Shown here: positions 16,372 through 24,759 of the stretch, piece after piece
Position numbering within the stretch: the first letter of the stretch is position 1
Layout of the letters: the number at the start of each line of letters is the position of its first letter
Assembly: GCA_910588235.1 (NCBI GenBank)
Contig: CAJUOQ010000012.1
Span: 1 to 54,227, forward strand
From: an uncultured Atopostipes sp.
Lineage (GTDB): Bacteria; Bacillota; Bacilli; Lactobacillales; Carnobacteriaceae_A
Direction: 5' to 3'
DNA: 54,227 nt
Translations under genes and position numbers: made by a program
The notes under the pieces: model-generated
The model's input: only the letters and a program-made list of their open reading frames with translations
Told to the model about the DNA's origin: nothing
Databases searched by the model: none

Positions 16372-17187
16372 TTAGTCGGCAAAGAAGTATCTGTCAATCG
16401 CTACTGCTACGCCGTGTTCATCATTCGTATCGGTGATGACATCCGCTACATCTTTGACTTCAGAGACTGCATTCCCCATAGCGACGCCTAAACCAGCGTA
16501 CTCAACCATATCAATATCATTTCCTGAATCTCCAATTGCCATGACACGCTCACGTGGGATTTCGAGAATATGAGCGAGTTCTTTTAAAGATTGTCCTTTA
16601 CTCGCTAATTTATTTAAGACTTCAAGAGAGTCTGCCTCACTACGAATCACTGTGTAAGCTTCGCGAAAGGCCACCGGAACATGATCTTCGAGGTTTTGGG
16701 TGACAGGCTCATCATTTTTCATCATAAATTTTGAATAAGCGAGCGCTTGGTCCATTTTTTTAAGCGTGCGCACACGTAAAGGCATTTCGTTGACAAAAGG
16801 TTCGATTAAAGCTTTAGGAGAAAAATCCGTTTGTTCGGTATAGACTCCGTCGTTCCGTACGGCTTGAAAATTGCTCTGATAGGATTTAGCTAAATCATTC
16901 CATTTGAGCATGTCTTCATAGTTGAGTTGGTGATCGATAATAACCTCACCTGTATCCGTTCGTTGGACCAGAGCACCATGGTAATTGATGATATAATCGC
17001 CTTCTTGGGTCAGTCCAAGTTCTTTCATATAATCTTCAGCGCCAGGGTAAGGTCGCCCCGTACATAGAACAATTTTTGCGCCAGAATCTACAACGCGTTG
17101 GACGGCATCGAAAACAGGTTGTGTCAGTTGCAAAGTTGAATCTAATAAAGTCCCATCGATGTCGATTGCTATTAAGTCATATTTCAC
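16372..17187 (-). CDS. Cof-type HAD family hydrolase
   Basis: 271 aa, a cytoplasmic sugar-phosphate phosphatase of the Cof (HAD-IIB) group. The motif I nucleophile is in DIDGTLLD (residues 8-15), motif II in CTGRPY, and motif IV in AIGDSGNDIDM. Substrates of such enzymes are usually small phosphorylated sugars or FMN/PLP and cannot be assigned here. The start is GTG at 17187 with GAGGAG 9 nt upstream, inside the end of the preceding HD gene. The 3-bp gap to that stop codon suggests translational coupling in lipL-ywfO-HAD. Confidence 0.88.
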   Translation of the reverse strand: MKYDLIAIDIDGTLLDSTLQLTQPVFDAVQRVVDSGAKIVLCTGRPYPGAEDYMKELGLTQEGDYIINYHGALVQRTDTGEVIIDHQLNYEDMLKWNDLAKSYQSNFQAVRNDGVYTEQTDFSPKALIEPFVNEMPLRVRTLKKMDQALAYSKFMMKNDEPVTQNLEDHVPVAFREAYTVIRSEADSLEVLNKLASKGQSLKELAHILEIPRERVMAIGDSGNDIDMVEYAGLGVAMGNAVSEVKDVADVITDTNDEHGVAVAIDRYFFAD

Positions 17188-17190
17188 GCT

Positions 17191-18546
17191 TTAAATCTCC
17201 TCATCTTTAACATTTAATATTTTGCCATTCTTAATATGTTTTCTGAATTCATGGTAGACATCTTCGAAAATTTCTAAATTTTGTTGGGCTGGAGGTGTGC
17301 TACGTACCAATTCTCGTGGAACATAAAGACGATCATTTCCATGTAAGTGATCGCTCAGTGTATCCACAATCGGACTGACTTCACTGAGGTTTTCTAATTC
17401 GCCATCTGGATAAATCAATAGAATAGGGGCTTTTTCTTTCAGCGAATAATCGTACGAAATATCGGAACTACGATTCACCATCGTGAAATATTCTCGATCA
17501 TAGAAGAGTTGGTCCACTAAATCTCTTAAATACTCCACAATTTCTAGATCCGTTTCGCGGTCAAATTCGACCGATTTAAGAGGTTTTCGATGTAAGAACA
17601 TATGGGCTAACTCACTTAAATATTGGTCTTCGCTAGCTGTCCAAGCTAGCACGGCATATAAAATGACATTGTCATCGAGCGTTAAGTAATCCTGGATAGT
17701 GTAGCTCTGATTAAAGAATGGTTCTAATTGAGGGATACTGGGTACAAGATCTCCCTGCGTGAATAAATCACGTGCTCGTGTCAACATCCGGTCTAAAGTT
17801 ACTTCCATGCCGCGCGAAACAGGGTGGAAATAAACCTGCATATACATTTGATAGCGGCGTACAATATAGTCTTCTACCGCATGCATGCCTTGAACTTGAA
17901 AAGCAATCCCATCTTGATAAGGACGAATGACTCGTAAGATACGAGACAAGTCGAATTTTCCATAAGTTACACCAGTATAGTAAGCATCTCTTTGTAAATA
18001 ATCCATCCGATCCGCATCAATTTGACTTGAAATCAATTGCACGACTTGTGGATTCGGATATTCTTGTGTAATGACGCTCGCGACTTGATTCGGGAAGTTT
18101 GGCGAGACACGCTGTAAGATTTCATTCACTTCGGTATTTTCATCTAAAATAATAGCGGTTGTGAATTTTTCATGGTCTGTTTCGAAAATTTTCTCAAAAG
18201 TATGAGAAAAAGGACCATGGCCAATATCGTGCAGCAAGGCCGCACATAAAGTGACCAATCGTTCAGAATCATCCCATTCTTCTGGATAATTACGGAAAAA
18301 ATGATCGCAAATTTTGCGAGCCAGCTCATAAACACCTAAGGAATGTGAAAAACGCGAATGCTCAGCACCATGGAAGGTGTACTGAGAAGTGCCTAATTGT
18401 TTAATGCGGCGTAGTCTTTGGAATTCTTTAGAATCGATTAAGTCTAAAATAATCTGATGGCGCACATGAATATGGTCATGGATAGGATCTTTAAAGACAA
18501 CTTCTGTGTCTAAGCGATCGGCTTGTTCAAAATGGATAGATTTCAT
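17191..18546 (-). CDS. HD-domain phosphohydrolase, YwfO / EF1143 family dNTPase
   Basis: 451 aa. The N-terminal metal-dependent HD domain shows the dGTPase-like order: FQRLRRIKQLG, then GAEHSRFSHSLGVYELA (first His), then LLHDIGHGPFSHTFE (His-Asp pair). The Enterococcus faecalis homologue EF1143 is a deoxynucleotide triphosphohydrolase, so a role in dNTP pool control is likely. The rest of the protein is an alpha-helical regulatory region. It follows lipL by 25 bp with its own AGGAGG site. Confidence 0.85.
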   Translation of the reverse strand: MKSIHFEQADRLDTEVVFKDPIHDHIHVRHQIILDLIDSKEFQRLRRIKQLGTSQYTFHGAEHSRFSHSLGVYELARKICDHFFRNYPEEWDDSERLVTLCAALLHDIGHGPFSHTFEKIFETDHEKFTTAIILDENTEVNEILQRVSPNFPNQVASVITQEYPNPQVVQLISSQIDADRMDYLQRDAYYTGVTYGKFDLSRILRVIRPYQDGIAFQVQGMHAVEDYIVRRYQMYMQVYFHPVSRGMEVTLDRMLTRARDLFTQGDLVPSIPQLEPFFNQSYTIQDYLTLDDNVILYAVLAWTASEDQYLSELAHMFLHRKPLKSVEFDRETDLEIVEYLRDLVDQLFYDREYFTMVNRSSDISYDYSLKEKAPILLIYPDGELENLSEVSPIVDTLSDHLHGNDRLYVPRELVRSTPPAQQNLEIFEDVYHEFRKHIKNGKILNVKDEEI

Positions 18547-18571
18547 ATTTAACTTCCCTCCTATTTTTTAA

Positions 18572-19423
18572 TTATTCAAGATCTTTGACGAAGTTTTCCC
18601 CAAATACACGGACATTTCGCCGATACATTTTATCTAGGGCGGTTTGGAAATGTTGATCAATGTCCGCCGTGTATTCGCCATTGCTCCAGACAAAGTGAGA
18701 AAGCATCATTTCTTTCACTTTCGCCACAGAGAATTCCGTGACGTAAGCCTCTTCTAGGGTAGTCATGACTTGGGGATGAATCTCAGGATAACGGCCCGCG
18801 GGTTCTGAACCATCTAACCCCACTTCATAAAACTCTTTCAACATTTGAGCTCGCGCTTGCTGATTCCCATTAACACTGATATAAAGCATAATGGCGATCC
18901 CATTTTGGATTCTTCTTTGCGAAATCCCAGCAATTTTACGGCCATTAATACTTAAATCAAAGTCCCCAAAGCAATAAGAATTTGTAATTTCGTAAGCTTC
19001 GATGGCCTGCGGAAAATGTGGATAAAAAGTTGCTCGAATAAAGTCCAACATGAATTGGTAAGCCGAGTCAATGGGAATTCGTTGTTCGCCTGAAGGATAG
19101 ATCAGGGAAACATTCAAAACCCCCGGATCCCCAACAACGGCTAAGCCTCCTGAGTTTCTGACCATGTAACCATGATCATAAGCCTCTAAAACTTCTAAAG
19201 CTTGTTCGAAATGGGTGATTCTTGTATCCATCATTCCTAGAATAGCGATTGGTGTTGTTTGCCAAAAATGGATCATTGGCGTCTTGGTTTCGCCAGCTGC
19301 TGTAATTAACGCATCAGTTAAGGCGAAATGCGCCATATGCTTGTGATCGGAATAAGGCATTGAATTTGCATCATATAAGACGAACTCACCTTGATTAAAT
19401 TTTAATTGATTATTTTGCTTCAT
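18572..19423 (-). CDS. lipL: Octanoyl/lipoyl transferase, LipL (YwfL) family
   Basis: 283 aa of the BPL/LplA/LipB fold. It has RNSGGLAVVGDPGVLN (about 89-104), then NSYCFGDFDLSINGRKIAG with the candidate catalytic Cys at 151 and the substrate-contacting Lys at 163. This matches B. subtilis LipL, which moves octanoyl (or lipoyl) groups from GcvH to the E2 subunits by way of a Cys thioester. LplA-type ligases lack this Cys. It is the first gene of a minus-strand operon. The ATG at 19423 follows GGAG by 9 nt. Confidence 0.85.
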   Translation of the reverse strand: MKQNNQLKFNQGEFVLYDANSMPYSDHKHMAHFALTDALITAAGETKTPMIHFWQTTPIAILGMMDTRITHFEQALEVLEAYDHGYMVRNSGGLAVVGDPGVLNVSLIYPSGEQRIPIDSAYQFMLDFIRATFYPHFPQAIEAYEITNSYCFGDFDLSINGRKIAGISQRRIQNGIAIMLYISVNGNQQARAQMLKEFYEVGLDGSEPAGRYPEIHPQVMTTLEEAYVTEFSVAKVKEMMLSHFVWSNGEYTADIDQHFQTALDKMYRRNVRVFGENFVKDLE

Positions 19424-19522
19424 GATTTAAATCTCCTACTCGTTACTTTTATTATTGTATCAAATTTTGGGAGACAATCCCATCATTCAAAACAATTTAC
19501 TACTAGGTTTGATGCGTATTTA

Positions 19523-19531
19523 TGATAAAAT
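19523..19531 (+). promoter_or_regulatory. Extended -10 promoter for the DUF1934 gene
   Basis: TGATAAAAT (19523-19531) is a TG-extended -10. It would start transcription near 19538, just upstream of ATG 19569, and so argues against the longer reading frame beginning at 19455. Confidence 0.55.
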
Positions 19532-19568
19532 AGAAGAGGAAGTGAATCAGGAAGGGAGACTTGCTCAA

Positions 19569-20003
19569 ATGGCTGAGAAATTAACGAACGGATTGCCTGC
19601 ACGTGTTATTCTAGAAACAACCATCGTCCAAGAAGGCGAAGTCTATAAGCACTCCTTTGATGAAATGGGACGTGTTGTTTCAATGAATGATAATTATTAT
19701 ATACGTTTTACTGAATCAGAAGGTGAAGAAGCGGCAACCCTCATTAAAATTGAGCCAGAGGGGATCGTAAACATTACACGTCACGGCGAACAAAAAACGC
19801 GTATGACCTTTAATGATGAGGAACATACGTATACAAATTATATCACGCCCACTGGTATTATGGAGATGCTGATCGAAACGAATCGACTAAATATCAGTTA
19901 TACAGACCGTCCCTTCGCGGGGGAAGTAGAAGTGGATTATGTGATTAAATTAGAAGGATATCTCCTAGGGACTTACCAATTACGGTTGCGTTTTACGACA
20001 TAA
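19569..20003 (+). CDS. DUF1934 (YwiB-like) protein
   Basis: About 144 aa, matching the calycin-like beta-barrel family of B. subtilis YwiB in length and in features such as an N-terminal ARVILETTIVQEGE strand pair and a C-terminal VDYVIKLEGYLLGTYQLRLR strand. The function is unknown. I choose ATG 19569, behind GGAAGGGAG, because the promoter lies inside the longer frame. In B. subtilis ywiB is likewise near argS and rpoE, so its place beside rpoE here is conserved. Confidence 0.75.
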   Translation: MAEKLTNGLPARVILETTIVQEGEVYKHSFDEMGRVVSMNDNYYIRFTESEGEEAATLIKIEPEGIVNITRHGEQKTRMTFNDEEHTYTNYITPTGIMEMLIETNRLNISYTDRPFAGEVEVDYVIKLEGYLLGTYQLRLRFTT

Positions 20004-20063
20004 TAAGGTAATATAAGTAGGTTATTGTTGGAAAGCTGAACAATGAATTAAAGGGTGAATAAA

Positions 20064-20612
20064 TTGAAACTAAGACAATTTGAAGGTGAGCGTAAAAACG
20101 AAGTTGCAATGATTCGTGCCGCCAAAGCAGTGCTTGAAGAAAAAGGCGAAGTTATGGACTTTAATGAAATTGTTCGTGAAGTCGCTGATTTTATTGAGAT
20201 TGATGAGAAAGAAATAACAGACCGTATGCCACAGTTTTATACAGATATGAACGTGGATGGTGAATTTATTTCTTTAGGTGAAAATAAATGGGGCCTCCGT
20301 AATTGGTATCCAGTGGATTCAATTAACGAAGTGTTAACTCATGAAAACGATGAAGAGGATATTGTTCCAACAGTGAGTCCAGACGGTTTTGATGACTATG
20401 AAGCGCCTGAAGACGATGAGGAAGAAGATGCAGAACCAGTTGAGGATGAAGCATACGTTGACATTGAAGGCGATGGAACAGTTGAGAACCTTGATGAATA
20501 CCAAGAAGATATTGATTCAGACAGTTTAGATGATGCCGAGTTAGATGATCTTGCGATTGTTGATGACGAGGATTTGTTAGACGAAGAAATGGACGATGAA
20601 GACGACTTTTAA
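20064..20612 (+). CDS. rpoE: RNA polymerase delta subunit
   Basis: About 182 aa. The N-terminal HARE-HTH domain (about residues 1-90: AAKAVLEEKGEVMDFNEIV, then GENKWGLRNWYPV) is followed by a very acidic, disordered tail rich in Asp/Glu, the standard architecture of delta. It improves promoter selectivity and recycling of RNA polymerase in Firmicutes. TTG at 20064 is preferred because AAAGGGTGA lies at good spacing; the in-frame GTG at 20055 overlaps that site. pyrG follows after its own promoter and leader. Confidence 0.92.
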   Translation: MKLRQFEGERKNEVAMIRAAKAVLEEKGEVMDFNEIVREVADFIEIDEKEITDRMPQFYTDMNVDGEFISLGENKWGLRNWYPVDSINEVLTHENDEEDIVPTVSPDGFDDYEAPEDDEEEDAEPVEDEAYVDIEGDGTVENLDEYQEDIDSDSLDDAELDDLAIVDDEDLLDEEMDDEDDF

Positions 20613-20633
20613 TAAAAATCAGTCAATAATTTC

Positions 20634-20775
20634 TTGACCCATTCAAAAATAGTAGTTACTATATTACTTGGGCACTAGAAAATCAAAGGGAATTAACGTT
20701 TATTTTTTAGTCGAAAAATGAATTTAACAGCTCTCTATTCTATTAAAAAAATTATGGGATAGAGAGCTTCTTATT
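20634..20775 (+). promoter_or_regulatory. pyrG promoter and CTP-sensing attenuator leader
   Basis: TTGACC (20634-20639), a 17-bp spacer and TACTAT (20657-20662), with GGGC at 20670-20673 where transcription should begin. AGCTCTCTAT (20729-20738) pairs perfectly with ATAGAGAGCT (20759-20768), followed by T-rich sequence: a terminator with a pyrimidine-rich 5' arm. This is the layout of B. subtilis pyrG, where low CTP causes repeated G insertion at the GGGC start and the extra Gs pair with the 5' arm to prevent termination. Confidence 0.75.
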
Positions 20776-20814
20776 TTGTTGAACCGAATGTATATTATTT
20801 AAGGAGGCTTTTAA

Positions 20815-22416
20815 ATGACGAAGTATATCTTTGTCACTGGTGGAGTGGTGTCGTCAATTGGAAAAGGGATTGCGGCTGCTTCACTTGGACGTTTATTAAA
20901 AAATAGAGGATTAAAGGTCACCATCCAAAAATGTGACCCTTATATTAACGTAGACCCAGGCACAATGAGTCCTTATCAGCATGGGGAAGTTTATGTAACA
21001 GATGACGGATCGGAAACGGATCTTGACTTAGGTCACTATGAACGTTTTATTGACATTACGTTAAATAAATTTTCTGATGTGACAACCGGTATGGTTTATT
21101 CAGAAGTGATCAATAAAGAAAGACGCGGCGATTACTTAGGAGCTACTGTTCAAGTGATTCCGCACATTACAGACTCCATCAAAGACAAAATTATGCGTGC
21201 GGCAGAAACAACAAATTCGGACGTTATTATTACGGAAGTTGGCGGGACAGTAGGAGATATTGAGTCGTTACCATTCTTAGAAGCGATCCGTCAAATGCGT
21301 AGCGAAGTAGGATCCGATAACGTGCTTTATATCCACGCGACACTGGTTCCTTATCTTGCAGCGGCTGGTGAAATGAAAACAAAACCAACCCAACATAGTG
21401 TGAAAGAACTTCGTGGTTTAGGAATCCAACCAAATATTTTAATTACACGTACTGAAAAGCCTCTAGATGAAGAAACACGCCATAAAATTGCGGCCTTTAC
21501 AGACGTTGAAGTGGATTCTGTCATCCAATCTGTCGATGAAGATACTTTATACTCGATTCCATTATCTTTACAACGTCAGCATTTAGACCAAATTGTTGTT
21601 GATAAACTAGGTTTAGATGTACCTGAAGCAAATATGACGGAATGGAAAGCTCTTGTCGAAAAAGTCTTGCACTTAAAAGATACTGTAAAAGTAGCGCTTG
21701 TGGGTAAATATGTCGAGTTACCGGATGCTTATCTCTCCACGCATGAAGCCTTAAAACATGCTGGTTTTCCATTTGATACGGATGTCGAAATTAAATGGGT
21801 CGACTCTGAATTATTATCTAAGCATAATATTGAAGAAGAACTAAGCGATGTTTCAGGGATTATCGTTCCTGGTGGCTTTGGTACTCGTGGGATTGAAGGA
21901 AAAATTGAAGCCATTCAATATGCCCGTGAAAATGATCTACCATTTTTAGGATTATCTTTAGGCATGCAACTCGCAGTAATAGAATATGCAAGAAATGTGA
22001 TTGGCCTTGAAAATGTCGGATCAACCGAACATCATGCCGACTTAAAACATAAAATCGTTGATTTACATCCAGACCAGAGAGATATCGAAGATATCGGGGG
22101 TACGTTACGCCTAGGTCTCTATGAAAGTCATTTAAAAGCTGGCACAAAAACGGCAGAAATTTATGGCAACCAAGAAGTGATTAATGAACGTCACCGAAAT
22201 CGTTATGAAGTCAATGATGAGTACTTTGACTTGTTAGAAGAAAATGGCTTAATCTTGTCAGGATTATCAGCAGATGGCCGTTTAGTAGAATCTATTGAAC
22301 TATCTGATCATCCATTCTTTGTTGCTTGTCAGTATCATCCAGAGTTCCTGTCACGTCCAAATCGTGCACATCCATTGTTTAAATCATTTGTGGAAAAAGC
22401 GATTGATTATAAATAA
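20815..22416 (+). CDS. pyrG: CTP synthase with Ser in place of the glutaminase Cys
   Basis: 533 aa. The N-terminal synthetase domain (about 1-265) has VTGGVVSSIGKGIAAASLG and the P-loop region; the C-terminal class I glutamine amidotransferase domain follows. The oxyanion strand GIIVPGGFGTRG and the catalytic His508 and Glu510 in CQYHPEF are intact. The nucleophile motif, normally GICLGMQ, reads GLSLGMQ with Ser381 (TCT at 21955-21957). As read, the enzyme should use free ammonia but not glutamine. It has an AAGGAGG site and an attenuator leader. A sequencing error (TGT to TCT) is possible. Confidence 0.95.
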   Translation: MTKYIFVTGGVVSSIGKGIAAASLGRLLKNRGLKVTIQKCDPYINVDPGTMSPYQHGEVYVTDDGSETDLDLGHYERFIDITLNKFSDVTTGMVYSEVINKERRGDYLGATVQVIPHITDSIKDKIMRAAETTNSDVIITEVGGTVGDIESLPFLEAIRQMRSEVGSDNVLYIHATLVPYLAAAGEMKTKPTQHSVKELRGLGIQPNILITRTEKPLDEETRHKIAAFTDVEVDSVIQSVDEDTLYSIPLSLQRQHLDQIVVDKLGLDVPEANMTEWKALVEKVLHLKDTVKVALVGKYVELPDAYLSTHEALKHAGFPFDTDVEIKWVDSELLSKHNIEEELSDVSGIIVPGGFGTRGIEGKIEAIQYARENDLPFLGLSLGMQLAVIEYARNVIGLENVGSTEHHADLKHKIVDLHPDQRDIEDIGGTLRLGLYESHLKAGTKTAEIYGNQEVINERHRNRYEVNDEYFDLLEENGLILSGLSADGRLVESIELSDHPFFVACQYHPEFLSRPNRAHPLFKSFVEKAIDYK

Positions 22417-22479
22417 AAACTTGTTTTCACTGTTTGTCGTGAAATATTTCTCATTTTCATTCGTTTTTTGAAATATTTT

Positions 22480-22488
22480 TGTTATAAT
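22480..22488 (+). promoter_or_regulatory. Extended -10 promoter of fba
   Basis: TGT (22480-22482) plus perfect TATAAT (22483-22488), about 50 bp before the fba start. Confidence 0.7.
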
Positions 22489-22539
22489 AGATCAGGAAAA
22501 CAAATTTAAAGATATATATAATTAATAGGAGGCTTTTTA

Positions 22540-23397
22540 ATGAGTCGTTTAGTAAGTATGACGGACATGTTGAACAAAGCGTTAGAAGGAAAATATGCAG
22601 TGGGTCAATTCAACATCAACAACCTAGAATGGACACAAGCTATTTTAGAAGCTGCTCAAGAAGAAAACTCACCTGTTATTTTAGGAGCGTCAGAAGGCGC
22701 TACAAAATATATGGGAGGCGCACCTGTTGTAGTAGCTATGGTGAATGCTTTACTAGAAACAATGGATATTACTGTTCCTGTTGCATTACATTTAGACCAC
22801 GGATCATCTTTTGAATCAGCAAAAGAAGCAATTGATGCTGGTTTTTCATCTGTAATGATCGACAATTCAGCACTTCCAATCGATGAGAATATCGAAAATA
22901 CAAAAAAAGTTGTCGACTACGCTCATGAACGTGGCGTTTCTGTCGAAGCTGAAGTAGGTACTGTTGGTGGGGAAGAAGATGGCGTTGTTGGTGACGTTAT
23001 TTATGCAGATGCTGAAGAATGTAAACGTATGGTAGATGAAGCAGGTATTGACGCTTTAGCTGCTGCTTTAGGTTCAGTACACGGAACTTATGCGGGTGAA
23101 CCAAAACTAGGTTTTGATGAAATGAAAGAAATTTCTGAATTAACTCAAACACCTCTTGTGTTACATGGTGGTTCAGGAATTCCTACACACCAAATTGAAA
23201 AAGCAATTGAATACGGTCATACAAAAATGAACATCAATACTGAACTCCAACAAGTTTGGACGGCGCGAACACGTGAAGTATTGAAAAATGACTCAGAAGT
23301 CTTTGATCCACGTAAAGTTATTGGTCCTGGTAAAGAAAATATTACAGCGACCACAAAAATGAAAATGCGTGAATTAGGTTCTTCAGGAAAAGCTTAA
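22540..23397 (+). CDS. fba: Class II fructose-bisphosphate aldolase
   Basis: Zinc-dependent cleavage of fructose 1,6-bisphosphate to DHAP and glyceraldehyde 3-phosphate in glycolysis. 285 aa. Zinc ligands are seen in ALHLDHGSS (His 84/85 region), GSVHGTY and VLHGGSG, with the KMNINTELQ segment near the phosphate site. Codon use is strongly biased to A/T-ending preferred codons, as expected for a highly expressed gene. It has its own strong promoter and terminator, between pyrG and DUF368. Confidence 0.96.
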   Translation: MSRLVSMTDMLNKALEGKYAVGQFNINNLEWTQAILEAAQEENSPVILGASEGATKYMGGAPVVVAMVNALLETMDITVPVALHLDHGSSFESAKEAIDAGFSSVMIDNSALPIDENIENTKKVVDYAHERGVSVEAEVGTVGGEEDGVVGDVIYADAEECKRMVDEAGIDALAAALGSVHGTYAGEPKLGFDEMKEISELTQTPLVLHGGSGIPTHQIEKAIEYGHTKMNINTELQQVWTARTREVLKNDSEVFDPRKVIGPGKENITATTKMKMRELGSSGKA

Positions 23398-23417
23398 GGC
23401 CTTAAATAACAAATCAT

Positions 23418-23450
23418 AGAGAGTGGATGAAAATCTGCTCTCTTTTTTTT
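23418..23450 (+). terminator. fba terminator
   Basis: AGAGAGTGGAT (23418-23428) pairs with ATCTGCTCTCT (23433-23443) with two G-U pairs, followed by a run of Ts. Confidence 0.88.
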
Positions 23451-23566
23451 GTGTTATGGTTGAATACTTAAGCAAAATCTTAGTAGCTTCGTGACTTTGA
23501 AAGGTTAGAATATTCTTTCAAATTTCATGAAATTCATCTAGATCTTCTCATTTATATTGACCTTTT

Positions 23567-23576
23567 ATGGTATAGT
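23567..23576 (+). promoter_or_regulatory. Extended -10 promoter of the DUF368 gene
   Basis: TGG then TATAGT (23571-23576), a TG-extended -10 without a clear -35. Confidence 0.45.
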
Positions 23577-23655
23577 AGATGGAGTTGTTATATTTATTTC
23601 GACTCTTTTAGTGAAAGAGCGAAATATAAAAAATGAATTTGAAGGATGATTGAAA

Positions 23656-24555
23656 ATGAACGCTTTATGGTTAACCATTAAAGGAATGTTGATGGGGATT
23701 TCCAATATTATCCCTGGAGTAAGTGGCGGGACAATGGCTGTTTCTTTAGGGATTTACGATGATTTAATTTTTTCAATTACGCAATTTTTTAACAAGAAAA
23801 AGAAAAGTATCCGTTTTTTAGTTCCCTTAGCTCTCGGCTTAATTTTGGGCGTTGTTTTCTTTTCTTATGCGATTGAGTTTCTTTTAGCTGAATATGCGTT
23901 TATTACGTCATTAGCTTTCGTGGGCTTAATCACAGGTGGTGTTCCGATCCTGCTTAAAGAATTTCGAGAGGCGTTGACCGAAAGAAATGAAGAAGTTTCT
24001 TGGCGCCATGGACTTATCTTTTTGTTTTTCCTCCTTGTGGTCCTTGCGATGTCTCTGATGCAAGAACCAGTAGGAGATGCAGCTGCGTTAGAAATTTCTT
24101 TTAGTAATATACTGATTCTATTTGGCTTAGGAATTATTGCTTCGGCGACCATGATTGTCCCGGGAATTAGCGGTTCGTTAGTCTTGATGATTTTTGGTTA
24201 TTATTACCAACTACTGCAATTATTAACGAGTTTCTTCAATAATGTCTTAGCTTTAAACTGGGCAGGCATTTTAGAGGATATGATTTTGATTGCTCCTGTA
24301 GGTATTGGGATCATTTTGGGTGTTTTCTTAGTGAGTAAAGGGATTGAATATTTATTTATCAACTTTCCCAGCCTTACATATAGTGGAATCTTAGGTTTAG
24401 TCATTGCTTCACCGGTCGCAATTCTTTACAATACCAATGCTTTCGCTGATTTAGCACAATCCAATATCTTCACCTCTCTTTTAATCGGTGGAATATTGTT
24501 GGTGATTAGTTTTTATCTCATTGCAAAACTAGGACAAGTCGACGAAACTGAATAG
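23656..24555 (+). CDS. DUF368 family polytopic membrane protein
   Basis: 299 aa with about eight hydrophobic helices. It carries the two internally related family motifs: SNIIPGVSGGTMAVSLGIYD near the N-terminus and ATMIVPGISGSLVLMIFGYY in the middle, which points to an inverted-repeat fold. Recent work on DUF368 and DedA proteins links them to recycling of undecaprenyl phosphate across the membrane; I recall this for the family and cannot show it here. ATG 23656 is used, 9 nt after AAGGA. Confidence 0.85.
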   Translation: MNALWLTIKGMLMGISNIIPGVSGGTMAVSLGIYDDLIFSITQFFNKKKKSIRFLVPLALGLILGVVFFSYAIEFLLAEYAFITSLAFVGLITGGVPILLKEFREALTERNEEVSWRHGLIFLFFLLVVLAMSLMQEPVGDAAALEISFSNILILFGLGIIASATMIVPGISGSLVLMIFGYYYQLLQLLTSFFNNVLALNWAGILEDMILIAPVGIGIILGVFLVSKGIEYLFINFPSLTYSGILGLVIASPVAILYNTNAFADLAQSNIFTSLLIGGILLVISFYLIAKLGQVDETE

Positions 24556-24559
24556 AAAG

Positions 24560-24600
24560 AAAAATCTTTACATCTTAAAAATAAGGTGTAAAGATTTTTT
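24560..24600 (+). terminator. Terminator after the DUF368 gene
   Basis: AAAAATCTTTACATCTTA (24560-24577) pairs with the arm at 24582-24599 with one G-U pair, followed by Ts. Confidence 0.9.
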
Positions 24601-24759
24601 TATTTTACCTAGGAATTTGAATATCTTATGAAGTTTTTTCTATAATTTTATTTTATATAAGGGGTCTAAAACGCCATTCCAGCAAGTTTTCATAATATAT
24701 GTTAATTTAAAACTAACGAAATATTTGTGGTATGAAACAATTTTTTAGGAGGAAAAGAT

